Shown: in pieces, positions 1 through 6,657 of the stretch | Layout: each line of letters begins with the position of its first letter | Numbering within the stretch: the stretch's first letter is position 1 | Assembly: GCA_019136335.1 (NCBI GenBank) | Contig: JAGVUK010000209.1 | Location: forward strand, 1 to 9,658 | From: Methanomicrobiales archaeon | GTDB lineage: Archaea; Halobacteriota; Methanomicrobia; Methanomicrobiales; Methanoculleaceae | DNA length: 9,658 bases | Direction of reading: 5' to 3' | The notes under the pieces: model-generated | Database searches by the model: none | Seen by the model: only the letters and a program-made list of their open reading frames with translations | Told to the model about the DNA's origin: nothing | Program-made: the position numbers and the translations under genes

Positions 1-1
1 G

Positions 2-499
2 GATATTCCTCTTGACTGCACACCGCGGCCAAAAGAGATGGAGCAGACGCTCCACGGTGTGATGAAACTCAACGGCCTGGTCATCAGGTCGCTTGAAGAG
101 ATCGCCGGCAGAGGAGCAAACGCGGTCACCTACCGGGCAGGGAAAAAGTTCGGCCACGAGGTTGCCAAGTACTTCCAGAAGCGCGGAGACGTCGAGGGGG
201 CGCTTCATGAACTCTCCGACCTGCTCCGGGGCCAGTACTCCTTCGAGGTCTGGAAACCCGAGGATAAGGAGACGTTCATCATCGAAGAGAACGGCGAGAC
301 CTTCATCTACCTCGTCTTTCACGACTGCATCGTCCGGCAGACGCTCCGACGCAACGGCCTCGACCAGGGCGGCCCGCTCTGCCAGACCCTCTTCGGCTAC
401 GTCGTGGGGGCGGTCGAGGAGATCACCGGCCGGAAAGCCAAACTGGAGATCGTCCACACCGGCCCGAACGCCTGCCTGAAGAAACTGGTCCTGAAATGA
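2..499 (+). CDS. V4R-like (4-vinyl reductase / hydrocarbon-binding) small protein, possibly 5'-partial
   Basis: A small soluble protein that opens the hydrogenase gene run. From the ATG at 38 it has 153 residues. The N-terminal half (about 10-60) looks helical. The C-terminal part (about 90-150) resembles a V4R domain, a fold that binds small hydrophobic ligands or metals in sensors and enzyme accessory proteins. It has the pattern HDC (C97), then C115 in GGPLCQTLFGYVVG, then C146 in TGPNACLKK. The three cysteines and H95 could bind a metal; that is an inference. The ATG at 38 has no Shine-Dalgarno at a workable distance, and the frame stays open to base 2, so the gene may start before the window; 38 is the first ATG seen. 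It ends 10 nt before the hydrogenase small subunit gene, which suggests co-transcription and a role with that enzyme. The domain call was made by eye and is moderate. Confidence 0.7.
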   Translation, partial: DIPLDCTPRPKEMEQTLHGVMKLNGLVIRSLEEIAGRGANAVTYRAGKKFGHEVAKYFQKRGDVEGALHELSDLLRGQYSFEVWKPEDKETFIIEENGETFIYLVFHDCIVRQTLRRNGLDQGGPLCQTLFGYVVGAVEEITGRKAKLEIVHTGPNACLKKLVLK

Positions 500-509
500 G
501 GCTGAAACG

Positions 510-1427
510 ATGAAGATCGCCATTGAAGAACTGGCAGGATGCTCGGGATGCACGATTGCGGTCCTCGACCTCCACGAGATGCTCCTCGACGTCGTCGCGA
601 AGGCGGAGATCGTCTACTCCCCGGTGATCATGGATGTGAAAGAGCCTCCTGAGGGTATCGACATAGCGTTCGTGACGGGGGCCGTCCGGAACGAGGAGAA
701 CCGGGAGCGCCTCGAGAAGATCCGGAAGCGGGCAAAGACGCTTGTCGCGCTCGGGACCTGCGCCTGTTACGGGGGGATATCGGGCCTCTCGATGCTGAAC
801 TCGAACCAGGACCTCTTCTCCTGCGTCTACCGGGAGGTGGAGACGGCAAAGCCGGACGGCGTGATCCCGACGGACGTGCCGCCGTTCCTCTACCGGGCGT
901 TCGCGGTGGGCGACCTCGTGAAGGTCGATTACTATGTCACGGGCTGCCCGCCGAAGGAGGCGTTCCTGAAGAAGATCATCCCGGCGATGGTCTCCGGGAA
1001 TACCCTCGAACTCTCACGGAAATCCGTCTGTTCGGAGTGCGACAGGACCATGGGGCCGGTCGGGAACTGGACGCTCTCGCGGCGGCACGAGGGTGTTCCC
1101 GACCGCGAGCACTGTCTGCTCGGGCAGGGCTACCTCTGCCTCGGGAGCGTCACCTTCGGCAGGTGTGGGGCGGCGTGCCCGAAGAACAACATACCATGCC
1201 ACGGGTGCAACGGCCCGTCGCTTGATATCCTCCGCGAGCCCTGCCGGGACATCTACGGCATGATGGTCCGGAGGATCTCGGATCTCACCGATAAACCGCA
1301 GAAAGAGGTGGAGAAGGAACTCTACGACGTCGCCCACACGATGTATGCCTTCACCATCGGGAGCCTGATCATGGAAGACAAGGAGACGTCAAAGATTCGC
1401 GACCTCGTGAAGGAGAGGAGCCGATGA
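510..1427 (+). CDS. [NiFe] hydrogenase small subunit, group 3 (MvhG/FrhG-like)
   Basis: The electron-transfer subunit of a cytoplasmic [NiFe] hydrogenase, 305 residues, close to the usual MvhG length. The N-terminal flavodoxin-like part carries the proximal [4Fe-4S] ligands: C11 and C14 (AGCSGC), C84 or C86 (GTCACYGG) and C146 (TGCPP). The C-terminal ferredoxin-like part has C174/C177 (CSEC), C202, C210, C219, C223, C230 and C233 (around CLGSVTFGRCGAACP and PCHGCNG), enough for two more [4Fe-4S] clusters as in FrhG and MvhG. There is no Tat signal or membrane segment, which fits group 3 rather than the membrane-bound group 1. The start is supported by GAGG at 498-501, 8 nt upstream. The gene overlaps the large-subunit gene by 4 nt (ATGA), so the two are probably translated together. 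Family call is firm; the exact electron acceptor is not known from the window. Confidence 0.93.
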   Translation: MKIAIEELAGCSGCTIAVLDLHEMLLDVVAKAEIVYSPVIMDVKEPPEGIDIAFVTGAVRNEENRERLEKIRKRAKTLVALGTCACYGGISGLSMLNSNQDLFSCVYREVETAKPDGVIPTDVPPFLYRAFAVGDLVKVDYYVTGCPPKEAFLKKIIPAMVSGNTLELSRKSVCSECDRTMGPVGNWTLSRRHEGVPDREHCLLGQGYLCLGSVTFGRCGAACPKNNIPCHGCNGPSLDILREPCRDIYGMMVRRISDLTDKPQKEVEKELYDVAHTMYAFTIGSLIMEDKETSKIRDLVKERSR

Positions 1428-2791
1428 AGGAGATCACGATCAGCCCGGTGACGAGGATCGAGGGTCACGCCGGCGTCAGGATCTATCTCAATGACCGGGG
1501 AGAGGTCGACTCGGCCCATTTCCAGGTCGTTGAACTCCGGGGGTTTGAGAAGTTCCTCGTCGGGGCGGCGGTCGAGGAGGCACCCCGGATCACCCCCCGG
1601 ATCTGCGGCATATGTCCTTCGGCACACCACCTCGCCGCAGCGAAGGCGACCGACCAGATCTTCGGTGTCGAACCGCCCGCGACCGGGAAGAACCTCCGGG
1701 AGCTCCTCAGCGTCGGTCAGTTCGTCCATTCCCACGCCCTTCACTTCTTCATGCTCGCGGCCCCCGACTTCATCCTGGGCCACGACGCGCCGCCGGAGGA
1801 GAGGAACGTCATCGGGCTTGCCCGTCACTCGCCGGAACTCGCGAAGAAGGCCATAGCGGTCAGGAAGTTCGGCCAGCGCCTGACGGAAGCGGTCGGCGGC
1901 AAACCTATCCACCCGGCAAACGCTCTCCCCGGCGGTATGTCGGCGCCGCTCACGGAGGGGAAGAGAGCCGAACTGGCCGTTATGGCGGACGAGGCACTCG
2001 GCATCGCCCGTGAAGGGTGGGAGATCGCACGCACCCTCCTCGACGGTGTCGATACGGAGGTCGGCGCCGTCAGAACGGGGTTCCTCGGCATGACCAACCA
2101 CGGGCTCCACTCGACCTGCGACGGGCCCGTTGCGATGCTTGGCCCTGATGGGGGGCGGGTCGGTTCGTTCACGGGCCCGGACTACACGAACTTCATCGAG
2201 GAGTACTCGGAGGACTGGTCCTACCTGAAGTTCGCCCGGTTCAGGGGTGGGGACTACTACCGCGTCGGGCCGCTTGCCCGGCTCAACATCGTGGAGAGGA
2301 TGGGGACCGAGCATGCCGACGCCGCCCTCGTAGAGTACCGCGAGCGGTTCGGCACCGTCACCCAGGCTGCGCTTGCCTACCACCTGGCCCGCTACATCGA
2401 GTTCATCGCCTCCTGCGAGCGGGCGAGAGACCTGCTCTCGGACCCCGGGATCACCGGCTCCGACATCAGGACCCCGGCAGGAAAGGTCGTGAACCGGCGA
2501 GGTGTCGGGATCATCGAGGCCCCCCGGGGAACCCTGATCCACGACTATACCGTGGACGAGGCCGGCATCATCGAGCGGTGCAACCTGATCGTCGCGACCT
2601 GCCAGAACAACTACGCGATCGACCGGGGCGTGGAAGACATGGCACGCCGGGTAGTGGAGAACGGGGCGTTGACCCAGGGTGCGGCAAACCGTATCGAGAT
2701 GATCATCAGGGCGTACGACCCCTGTATATCGTGCGCAACGCACGCTATCGGGCGGATGCCCCTTCGAATTGAGTGCGTCAGAAGAGCCTGA
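1424..2791 (+). CDS. [NiFe] hydrogenase large (catalytic) subunit, group 3 (MvhA-like)
   Basis: The catalytic subunit, 455 residues, that splits or forms H2 at a Ni-Fe(CN)2CO centre. The N-terminal motif RICGICPSAHH gives C61 and C64; the C-terminal motif DPCISCATH gives C434, C437 and H440. All four Ni-binding cysteines are present, so the active site looks intact. Family landmarks include SPVTRIEGHA at the start, VHSHALHFF, and EAPRGTLIHDYT. The overall pattern is closer to what I remember of MvhA (methyl-viologen/heterodisulfide-linked) than FrhA (F420-reducing). After H440 a 15-residue tail (A441-A455) remains, the usual site for the maturation endopeptidase; no such protease is encoded here. 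GGAGAGGAG just upstream of the ATG is a strong ribosome-binding site inside the small-subunit gene. Unlike standard mvh loci, the next genes are Roadblock proteins, with no mvhD beside it. Confidence 0.94.
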   Translation: MKEITISPVTRIEGHAGVRIYLNDRGEVDSAHFQVVELRGFEKFLVGAAVEEAPRITPRICGICPSAHHLAAAKATDQIFGVEPPATGKNLRELLSVGQFVHSHALHFFMLAAPDFILGHDAPPEERNVIGLARHSPELAKKAIAVRKFGQRLTEAVGGKPIHPANALPGGMSAPLTEGKRAELAVMADEALGIAREGWEIARTLLDGVDTEVGAVRTGFLGMTNHGLHSTCDGPVAMLGPDGGRVGSFTGPDYTNFIEEYSEDWSYLKFARFRGGDYYRVGPLARLNIVERMGTEHADAALVEYRERFGTVTQAALAYHLARYIEFIASCERARDLLSDPGITGSDIRTPAGKVVNRRGVGIIEAPRGTLIHDYTVDEAGIIERCNLIVATCQNNYAIDRGVEDMARRVVENGALTQGAANRIEMIIRAYDPCISCATHAIGRMPLRIECVRRA

Positions 2792-2804
2792 GGTGTTTGG
2801 AGTT

Positions 2805-3152
2805 ATGTTAAGACAGATTCTCGGAGAATTCCTGAAACTTGACGGGGTCACCGCCGCGGTTGTGGCGGGACGGGACGGCTTTGTGATCGAGAGCGTTGTT
2901 GCCGGCGATGTGGACGTCGAAGCCCTCGGCGCCATGGCATCGACAGGCATGGGTACGTCTGAGGCGATGAGCAACGAACTCGGGAAGGGCGAGATGCACC
3001 AGATGCTCGTCGAGCTCGAGAACGGGCCAATCCTCCTCTCCCCGCTCTCCGAGGACGAGTTGATCGCCATCGTGGCGAACGCGAACGTCAATGTCGGGCG
3101 GATCCGATACGAACTGAAGAAGAACAGGGACCGGATAACCGCTGCTCTGTGA
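2805..3152 (+). CDS. Roadblock/LC7-domain protein (MglB-like)
   Basis: A 115-residue single-domain protein of the Roadblock/LC7 (robl, MglB-like) superfamily. These form dimers that act as scaffolds or as regulators of small Ras-like GTPases. Visible signature: LDGVTAAVVAGRDGFVIES at about 12-30, a helical middle, the strand MLVELENGPILLSPLSEDE at about 67-85, then LIAIVANANVNVGRIRYELKK at about 87-106, the typical closing strand and helix. No signal peptide or membrane segment is seen. I chose the ATG at 2805 because GAGGTG at 2790-2795 lies 9 nt upstream; TTG 2769 and GTG 2793 are in-frame alternatives, and the TTG would overlap the hydrogenase gene. It lies 13 nt after the large subunit and 4 nt before a second Roadblock gene, so it is almost certainly in the same transcript. 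No MglA-type GTPase is encoded in the window. Confidence 0.85.
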   Translation: MLRQILGEFLKLDGVTAAVVAGRDGFVIESVVAGDVDVEALGAMASTGMGTSEAMSNELGKGEMHQMLVELENGPILLSPLSEDELIAIVANANVNVGRIRYELKKNRDRITAAL

Positions 3153-3156
3153 GACG

Positions 3157-3828
3157 ATGCTGCCCGACGGCGTCTCGCTTGGACGGCTGCAGGGCCCCCT
3201 TTCGGCCCTTGCTTCCATCAGCCCCCGCTTCACGGGAGCGGTGCGTATCGAAGGGCCCGGGGGCACGGGTTTTGTCCTGACCCAGAGCGGGAACCCCTAC
3301 GGAGCCGCGTTCGAGGACACCGAGAGAAACCTCCTGCTCAGCGGAGATGAAGCTTACCGGTATCTGCTTGGTCGGCCGTCGCTTGATTACGAACTCATCG
3401 CCTACACCGCCGAAGAGACCGGGGCGGCCCGGGAAACCTCCCGGGAGACGGGGTGCCTGGTCAGCGGAGACGGTGCAACGCCTGTTGCCCGGGCCGGTTC
3501 GGGGGATACGGATCGCCTTGATCGGATCGCGCGGCAGCCGGGGGTGATTGCCGTCTCGGTCTTCCATGAAGGGTTCGGCCTCCAGTCGCTCGGTTCCGCG
3601 GACTTCGACCAGGTGGCTGCGGTCGCCGAAGACCTGCTCCGCGCCGGCACCCGTATCACCGCCGATATGGATATGGGGGACCTCGCCCAGGTGGTCCTCG
3701 AGACCCCGGCAGGAAAACTCATCATCGCACCCTACGGGGATCTCTCCCTCTGCATACTCGCGAAACCTGACGCCAACCTCGGCCTGATCCGGCTCTCGAT
3801 ACGGGGCATGCAGGACAGGTCCAACTGA
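3157..3828 (+). CDS. Two-domain protein: N-terminal DUF2226/DUF4388-like domain plus C-terminal Roadblock/LC7 domain
   Basis: A 223-residue protein of unknown exact role. The N-terminal part (about 8-90) reads as a small beta-rich domain with ISPRFTGAVRIEG, a glycine-rich turn, FVLTQSGNPYGAAFED and DYELIAYTAEE. This resembles the DUF2226/DUF4388-type domains seen in archaeal and bacterial signalling proteins; the match is by eye and uncertain. A polar linker (about 90-118) follows. The C-terminal part (about 119-217) is a Roadblock/LC7 domain: LDRIARQPGVIAVSVFHEGF, a helix, LAQVVLETPAGKLIIAPYGD and LSLCILAKPDANLGLIRLSIR. It begins 4 nt after the previous gene with only a weak ribosome-binding site (GTGAG), so it probably depends on coupled translation. 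Two Roadblock proteins side by side could pair as a heterodimer, which is an inference. It is the last gene of the hydrogenase run. Confidence 0.75.
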   Translation: MLPDGVSLGRLQGPLSALASISPRFTGAVRIEGPGGTGFVLTQSGNPYGAAFEDTERNLLLSGDEAYRYLLGRPSLDYELIAYTAEETGAARETSRETGCLVSGDGATPVARAGSGDTDRLDRIARQPGVIAVSVFHEGFGLQSLGSADFDQVAAVAEDLLRAGTRITADMDMGDLAQVVLETPAGKLIIAPYGDLSLCILAKPDANLGLIRLSIRGMQDRSN

Positions 3829-3860
3829 GGAGAGGGGATCCCCCGCTCCGCCTCCCGCTT
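3829..3860 (+). terminator. Possible transcription terminator after the hydrogenase-Roadblock operon
   Basis: Directly after the stop codon lies the perfect palindrome GGGGATCCCC (3834-3843), flanked by imperfectly matching GAG/CTC repeats. The pyrimidine-rich stretch CGCTTCTTTCAC follows. This could end the operon transcript, but archaeal termination relies mainly on T-runs and the T-run here is short, so confidence is low. Confidence 0.25.
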
Positions 3861-3998
3861 CTTTCACACCCGCAGGTTGATATTCCGGCGGGCCGGAGAG
3901 AGACGTATGCAACTCCGGATAGCACCAGGAGTACAGCCGGCGGTGACCCTTCCCGGGCTCCCGGTTCGATCGTCCTGCCGTCGTGAGGTGACCGCGCA
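3861..3998 (+). other. Leader region of the alanine dehydrogenase-like gene, with inverted repeats and a 31-codon ORF
   Basis: This gap holds no conserved gene that I recognise. It contains the hairpin TCCGGC-GG-GCCGGA (3884-3897), and CCGGAG (3893-3898) can alternatively pair with CTCCGG (3913-3918), so two exclusive folds are possible. A short ORF of 31 codons begins at ATG 3907 with GGAG 8 nt upstream and ends at 4002, overlapping the next start codon as ATGA. The real gene has its own strong ribosome-binding site, GAGGTGA at 3985-3991. No clear TATA box is visible. Confidence 0.4.
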
Positions 3999-4937
3999 AT
4001 GAAATATTACCCGGTTCATTCCGGATACCCGCCGTACACCCGGGTGAACCCGGCGATTGAGGCGGCTTTTGCAGAGCACGGCAGAGGGGGAGTCCAGATG
4101 CCGCCGAAGGTCTACGTGACGCTCGTTGAGAACGGGGATTTCCGGACGATGCCCGCATACATCCCGGCGCTCGGAATTGCCGGGGTGAAGGTCGTCAACG
4201 TCCACCCGAACAACCGCGCACGAGGCCTGCCTACCGTCATGGCGCTCACGGTGGTCATCGATGTGGAGACAGGCGTGCCGAGAGCGATCGTCAACGCCAC
4301 CGAACTCACGGCGATGCGTACCGGGGCGGCGGGCGCCATAGCAGCGAAGCATCTCGCGTCCCGGCGCCCCGTCACTCTCGGTGTCGTGGGTGCCGGACGG
4401 CAGGCGGAGGCGCTCGTCGAGGCGACGGCGGCGACGATCACGATCGAGGAGATCCGGGTCTGGAGCAGGACAGAGAAGAGTGCAGAGGCGTTCGTAGCGC
4501 GTTACGCAGATTACAACGCGATACGTGCCCCGATCGAACGCGCCTGTGACTGCGACGTGCTGAACACGACGACGCCGTCAAGGAAGCCGCTCGTTATGGC
4601 GGACTGGGTCCGGGAGGGGACGCATATCAACGCGATCGGCGCCGATGCTCCCGGCAAACAGGAACTGGACCCGCTGCTCCTGTCGAAGGCGGAGGTCTTC
4701 GTCGACGACCCCGGCCAGGCGGTCCACTCGGGCGAGATCAACGTCCCGATCAGCACCGGCCTCTACGACGCCGGGATGATCGCGGGAACCCTCGGGGAGG
4801 TCGTCACCGGGAAGAAGGGGAGATCATCTCCCGGCGCCATCACGATCTTTGACTCCACCGGACTTGCCATACAGGACCTTGCCATCGCCGCACTTGTCAT
4901 GGAGGGAGAGGATGGTTATGAACTGCCGTTTCCCTGA
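3999..4937 (+). CDS. Ornithine cyclodeaminase/mu-crystallin family protein, probable alanine dehydrogenase
   Basis: A 312-residue NAD(P)-dependent enzyme of the ornithine cyclodeaminase/mu-crystallin family. The archaeal branch typified by AF1665 is an alanine dehydrogenase (alanine + NAD+ + H2O to pyruvate + NH4+ + NADH). Visible features: MPPKVYV (K37) and AGVKVVNVHP (K64), the usual substrate-side lysine region; the Rossmann dinucleotide motif VVGAGRQAE (131-137); RTEKSAEAF after the second strand; and GADAPGKQELDP (D216 onward), which resembles both the archaeal alanine dehydrogenase and the ornithine cyclodeaminase active-site loop. The length is slightly short for the family (about 320-330) and the N-terminus (MKYYPVHSGYPPYTRVNP) is atypical, but the start is fixed by GAGGTGA 7 nt upstream. 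Monocistronic in appearance and convergent with the next gene. Substrate cannot be settled by sequence alone: alanine is favoured, ornithine or a pyrroline carboxylate remain possible. Confidence 0.82.
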   Translation: MKYYPVHSGYPPYTRVNPAIEAAFAEHGRGGVQMPPKVYVTLVENGDFRTMPAYIPALGIAGVKVVNVHPNNRARGLPTVMALTVVIDVETGVPRAIVNATELTAMRTGAAGAIAAKHLASRRPVTLGVVGAGRQAEALVEATAATITIEEIRVWSRTEKSAEAFVARYADYNAIRAPIERACDCDVLNTTTPSRKPLVMADWVREGTHINAIGADAPGKQELDPLLLSKAEVFVDDPGQAVHSGEINVPISTGLYDAGMIAGTLGEVVTGKKGRSSPGAITIFDSTGLAIQDLAIAALVMEGEDGYELPFP

Positions 4938-4952
4938 TGATCCCGGGGGCAA

Positions 4953-5050
4953 GGGACGGTCGGTTCGCCGGCGATCGCGCCGTCCGTCGAGAGCATCGCC
5001 GTAACCATGAAGAGGGGGGCCGGGGAAGGGGCAGTGAACTCCTCCCCCGG
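4953..5050. terminator. Convergent intergenic region with GC-rich inverted repeats
   Basis: The 128-nt gap between two convergent genes contains GGACGG (4954-4959) paired with CCGTCC (4980-4985), and CCGGGG (5020-5025) paired with CCCCGG (5045-5050). Either hairpin could mark transcript ends on one or both strands. Neither is followed by a clear T-run, so a terminator role is only suggested by position. Confidence 0.25.
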
Positions 5051-5065
5051 TGGTGTGATGGGCCG

Positions 5066-6535
5066 TTACTCGTCCTGTGAGGGCTGGGCGAAGGCTTTCC
5101 AGACCTGCTCCCGGTATACGGGGCCGCTGTTGTAGGTGCAGAACGGGATCAGGCGGCCGTCGGGGGTCGCATAGTGGATGCAGCATCGCTGCACCCGGGA
5201 GAGGTCGTAGTTGTAGTTATCCATGAAGTGCATCGTCCCGATGAAGAGGGCGTTCCAGTGGAACTCGCGCAGGGCCTCGAAGTTCTGCATGACGAGGGCC
5301 TTACCGATCAGCTTCAGGAACTCCCCGGTATTCTTCTGCTCCGCCTTCCTTGTAGAAGTGTAGAGATCCTTGACGCCCTCGACGAGGGTCACGTACTTGT
5401 TGAGCGACCCGCCTTTCGTGAGTTTCACCCCCATCTTCTCGACCGACTCGAAGAAGGCGTCGACGTCCACCATCTTGTTGATCGGGACCATCCCCTCATC
5501 GGTGACGAAGACGTAGGTCGCTGCCCCGCAGTGCTGGTGCGTGGTGAACGTGACCTGGGGTTTGCCCGTATACGCCTCGACGAGCTCGGATATCGGGACG
5601 ACACAGGGCACCGGGTAGAAGTATTCCTTCCTGATCACGCCGTCCGTCTGCTCCTCGATCCGCTCCGCAAGTTCCGGGATGGTGATCCGCTCTTTTCTGA
5701 CATCATCCTCGCTTGCGGCCCCGGTGAACGCCACCGGCTGGAAGTTGACGCCCCTGATGGTCTTGATGTGCTCTGCGGCGTACCTGATGATGGCGCCCAC
5801 CTCGTGGTCGTTCCTGCCCTTGATGACCGTGGGGACCAGCACCACGCCCATACCGATCTTCTCGCAGTTCTCTATGGCCCGCCGGTCGCTCGCGAGTTTT
5901 GTGTTGGTCTTGCGGGTTACGCCGTCGAAATGCAGGTAAACAGTGGAGAGCCCTGCCTCCTTCAGTTCTGCAATGTAGCCGGGTTCCTGCGCTATCCTGA
6001 TGCCGTTCGTGGCGATCTGCACCTGGTACAGCCCGAGTTCCTTTGCCTTCCGGATGAGTTCGGGGAGATCGTCGCGCATCGTCGGTTCACCGCCCGAGAA
6101 CTGGACGGCAGGCACCGGGACCGGCTTTTCCTCGCGCAACATACGCAGCATCCCGACGATCTGGTCGAAGGTCGGTTCGTAGACGTAGCCGCATGCCCGG
6201 GCGTTCGCAAAGCAGAAGTCGCAGTTGAGGTTACACCGGTTCGTCAGATCGATGTTCGCAAGCAACGTCGTTGACCGGTGGTTCTGGCAGATGCCGCAGT
6301 CGTTCGGGCACCCCGCCGGGGAAACGGTCTTCTGCGGGTTCGATATCCCTTTTCCAATGCGCTCGTAAGCATCGAACCTCCGGTACATCTCCGCGTCCGA
6401 CCAGTAGAGGGCCTTGTACGCGCCGTGAACAGGGCAGGTACGGACCAGCCAGACCTTCCCCTCTTCCTCGACGATCTCGGCATCGAGCACGCTGCCGCAC
6501 ATCGGACAGAGGCTTTTTGTCTTTTTTATCAGCAT
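5066..6535 (-). CDS. tes: Radical SAM protein of the MJ0619/Tes family, probable tetraether lipid synthase
   Basis: Tes joins the terminal methyl carbons of archaeol phytanyl chains by radical chemistry to make membrane-spanning tetraether or macrocyclic lipids. Numbering from a possible upstream GTG at 6580 (504 residues): a rubredoxin-like metal site C25-x2-C28 with CPVHG (C49); an auxiliary-cluster motif CPNDCGICQNH (C91, C95, C98); the radical SAM motif CNLNCDFC (C116, C120, C123); GGEP at 163-166 for SAM binding; and further cysteines C326, C351, C466, C467 and C481 for another cluster. This layout matches MJ0619. I prefer the ATG at 6535 (489 residues, MLIKKTKSLCPMCG) because GGTGAG lies just upstream and the TATA-like element at 6588-6596 would start transcription past the GTG. 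It is divergent from carS, a lipid gene. MJ0619 was earlier proposed to methylate the methanopterin pterin, so that role is the main alternative. Confidence 0.78.
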   Translation of the reverse strand: MLIKKTKSLCPMCGSVLDAEIVEEEGKVWLVRTCPVHGAYKALYWSDAEMYRRFDAYERIGKGISNPQKTVSPAGCPNDCGICQNHRSTTLLANIDLTNRCNLNCDFCFANARACGYVYEPTFDQIVGMLRMLREEKPVPVPAVQFSGGEPTMRDDLPELIRKAKELGLYQVQIATNGIRIAQEPGYIAELKEAGLSTVYLHFDGVTRKTNTKLASDRRAIENCEKIGMGVVLVPTVIKGRNDHEVGAIIRYAAEHIKTIRGVNFQPVAFTGAASEDDVRKERITIPELAERIEEQTDGVIRKEYFYPVPCVVPISELVEAYTGKPQVTFTTHQHCGAATYVFVTDEGMVPINKMVDVDAFFESVEKMGVKLTKGGSLNKYVTLVEGVKDLYTSTRKAEQKNTGEFLKLIGKALVMQNFEALREFHWNALFIGTMHFMDNYNYDLSRVQRCCIHYATPDGRLIPFCTYNSGPVYREQVWKAFAQPSQDE

Positions 6536-6586
6536 TCTCTCACCGTGCCCATCTTTCATTCGTATCTCATATTTCGACACTTTAAT

Positions 6587-6597
6587 CTTTATAATTA
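6587..6597. promoter_or_regulatory. Shared TATA-like element between the tes-type gene and carS
   Basis: The AT-rich block around TTTATAATT (6588-6596) reads as a TATA-like box on both strands (AATTATAAA on the other) in an otherwise GC-rich window. With the usual 25-27 nt spacing, + strand transcripts would begin near 6615-6620 and - strand transcripts near 6564-6570. The latter fits a start at 6535 with its GGTGAG site. No separate second box is obvious. Confidence 0.5.
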
Positions 6598-6657
6598 CTG
6601 ATTGTACTGAGTATTGGCACTGATTGATGCAGACATCGGCTACTGGATCTTCTCCTC

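Noticed and set aside
1322..3091. 589-codon ORF on the - strand
   Set aside because: It lies opposite the hydrogenase large subunit and Roadblock genes, which have clear conserved motifs. Long antisense frames are common in GC-rich DNA, and its protein has no recognisable domain.
3424..3446. Inverted repeat CCCGGG-AAACCT-CCCGGG
   Set aside because: It lies within the linker-coding part of the two-domain Roadblock gene and is explained by GC-rich codon use; no regulatory context was seen.
3088..4158. 356-codon ORF on the - strand
   Set aside because: It runs opposite the second Roadblock gene, the intergenic gap and the start of the dehydrogenase gene. The protein is low in recognisable structure and rich in Arg, Pro and Gly, typical of a shadow frame.
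5174..6274. 366-codon ORF on the + strand
   Set aside because: It is antisense to the radical SAM gene, whose cysteine motifs are unmistakable. The translated product shows no family signature.
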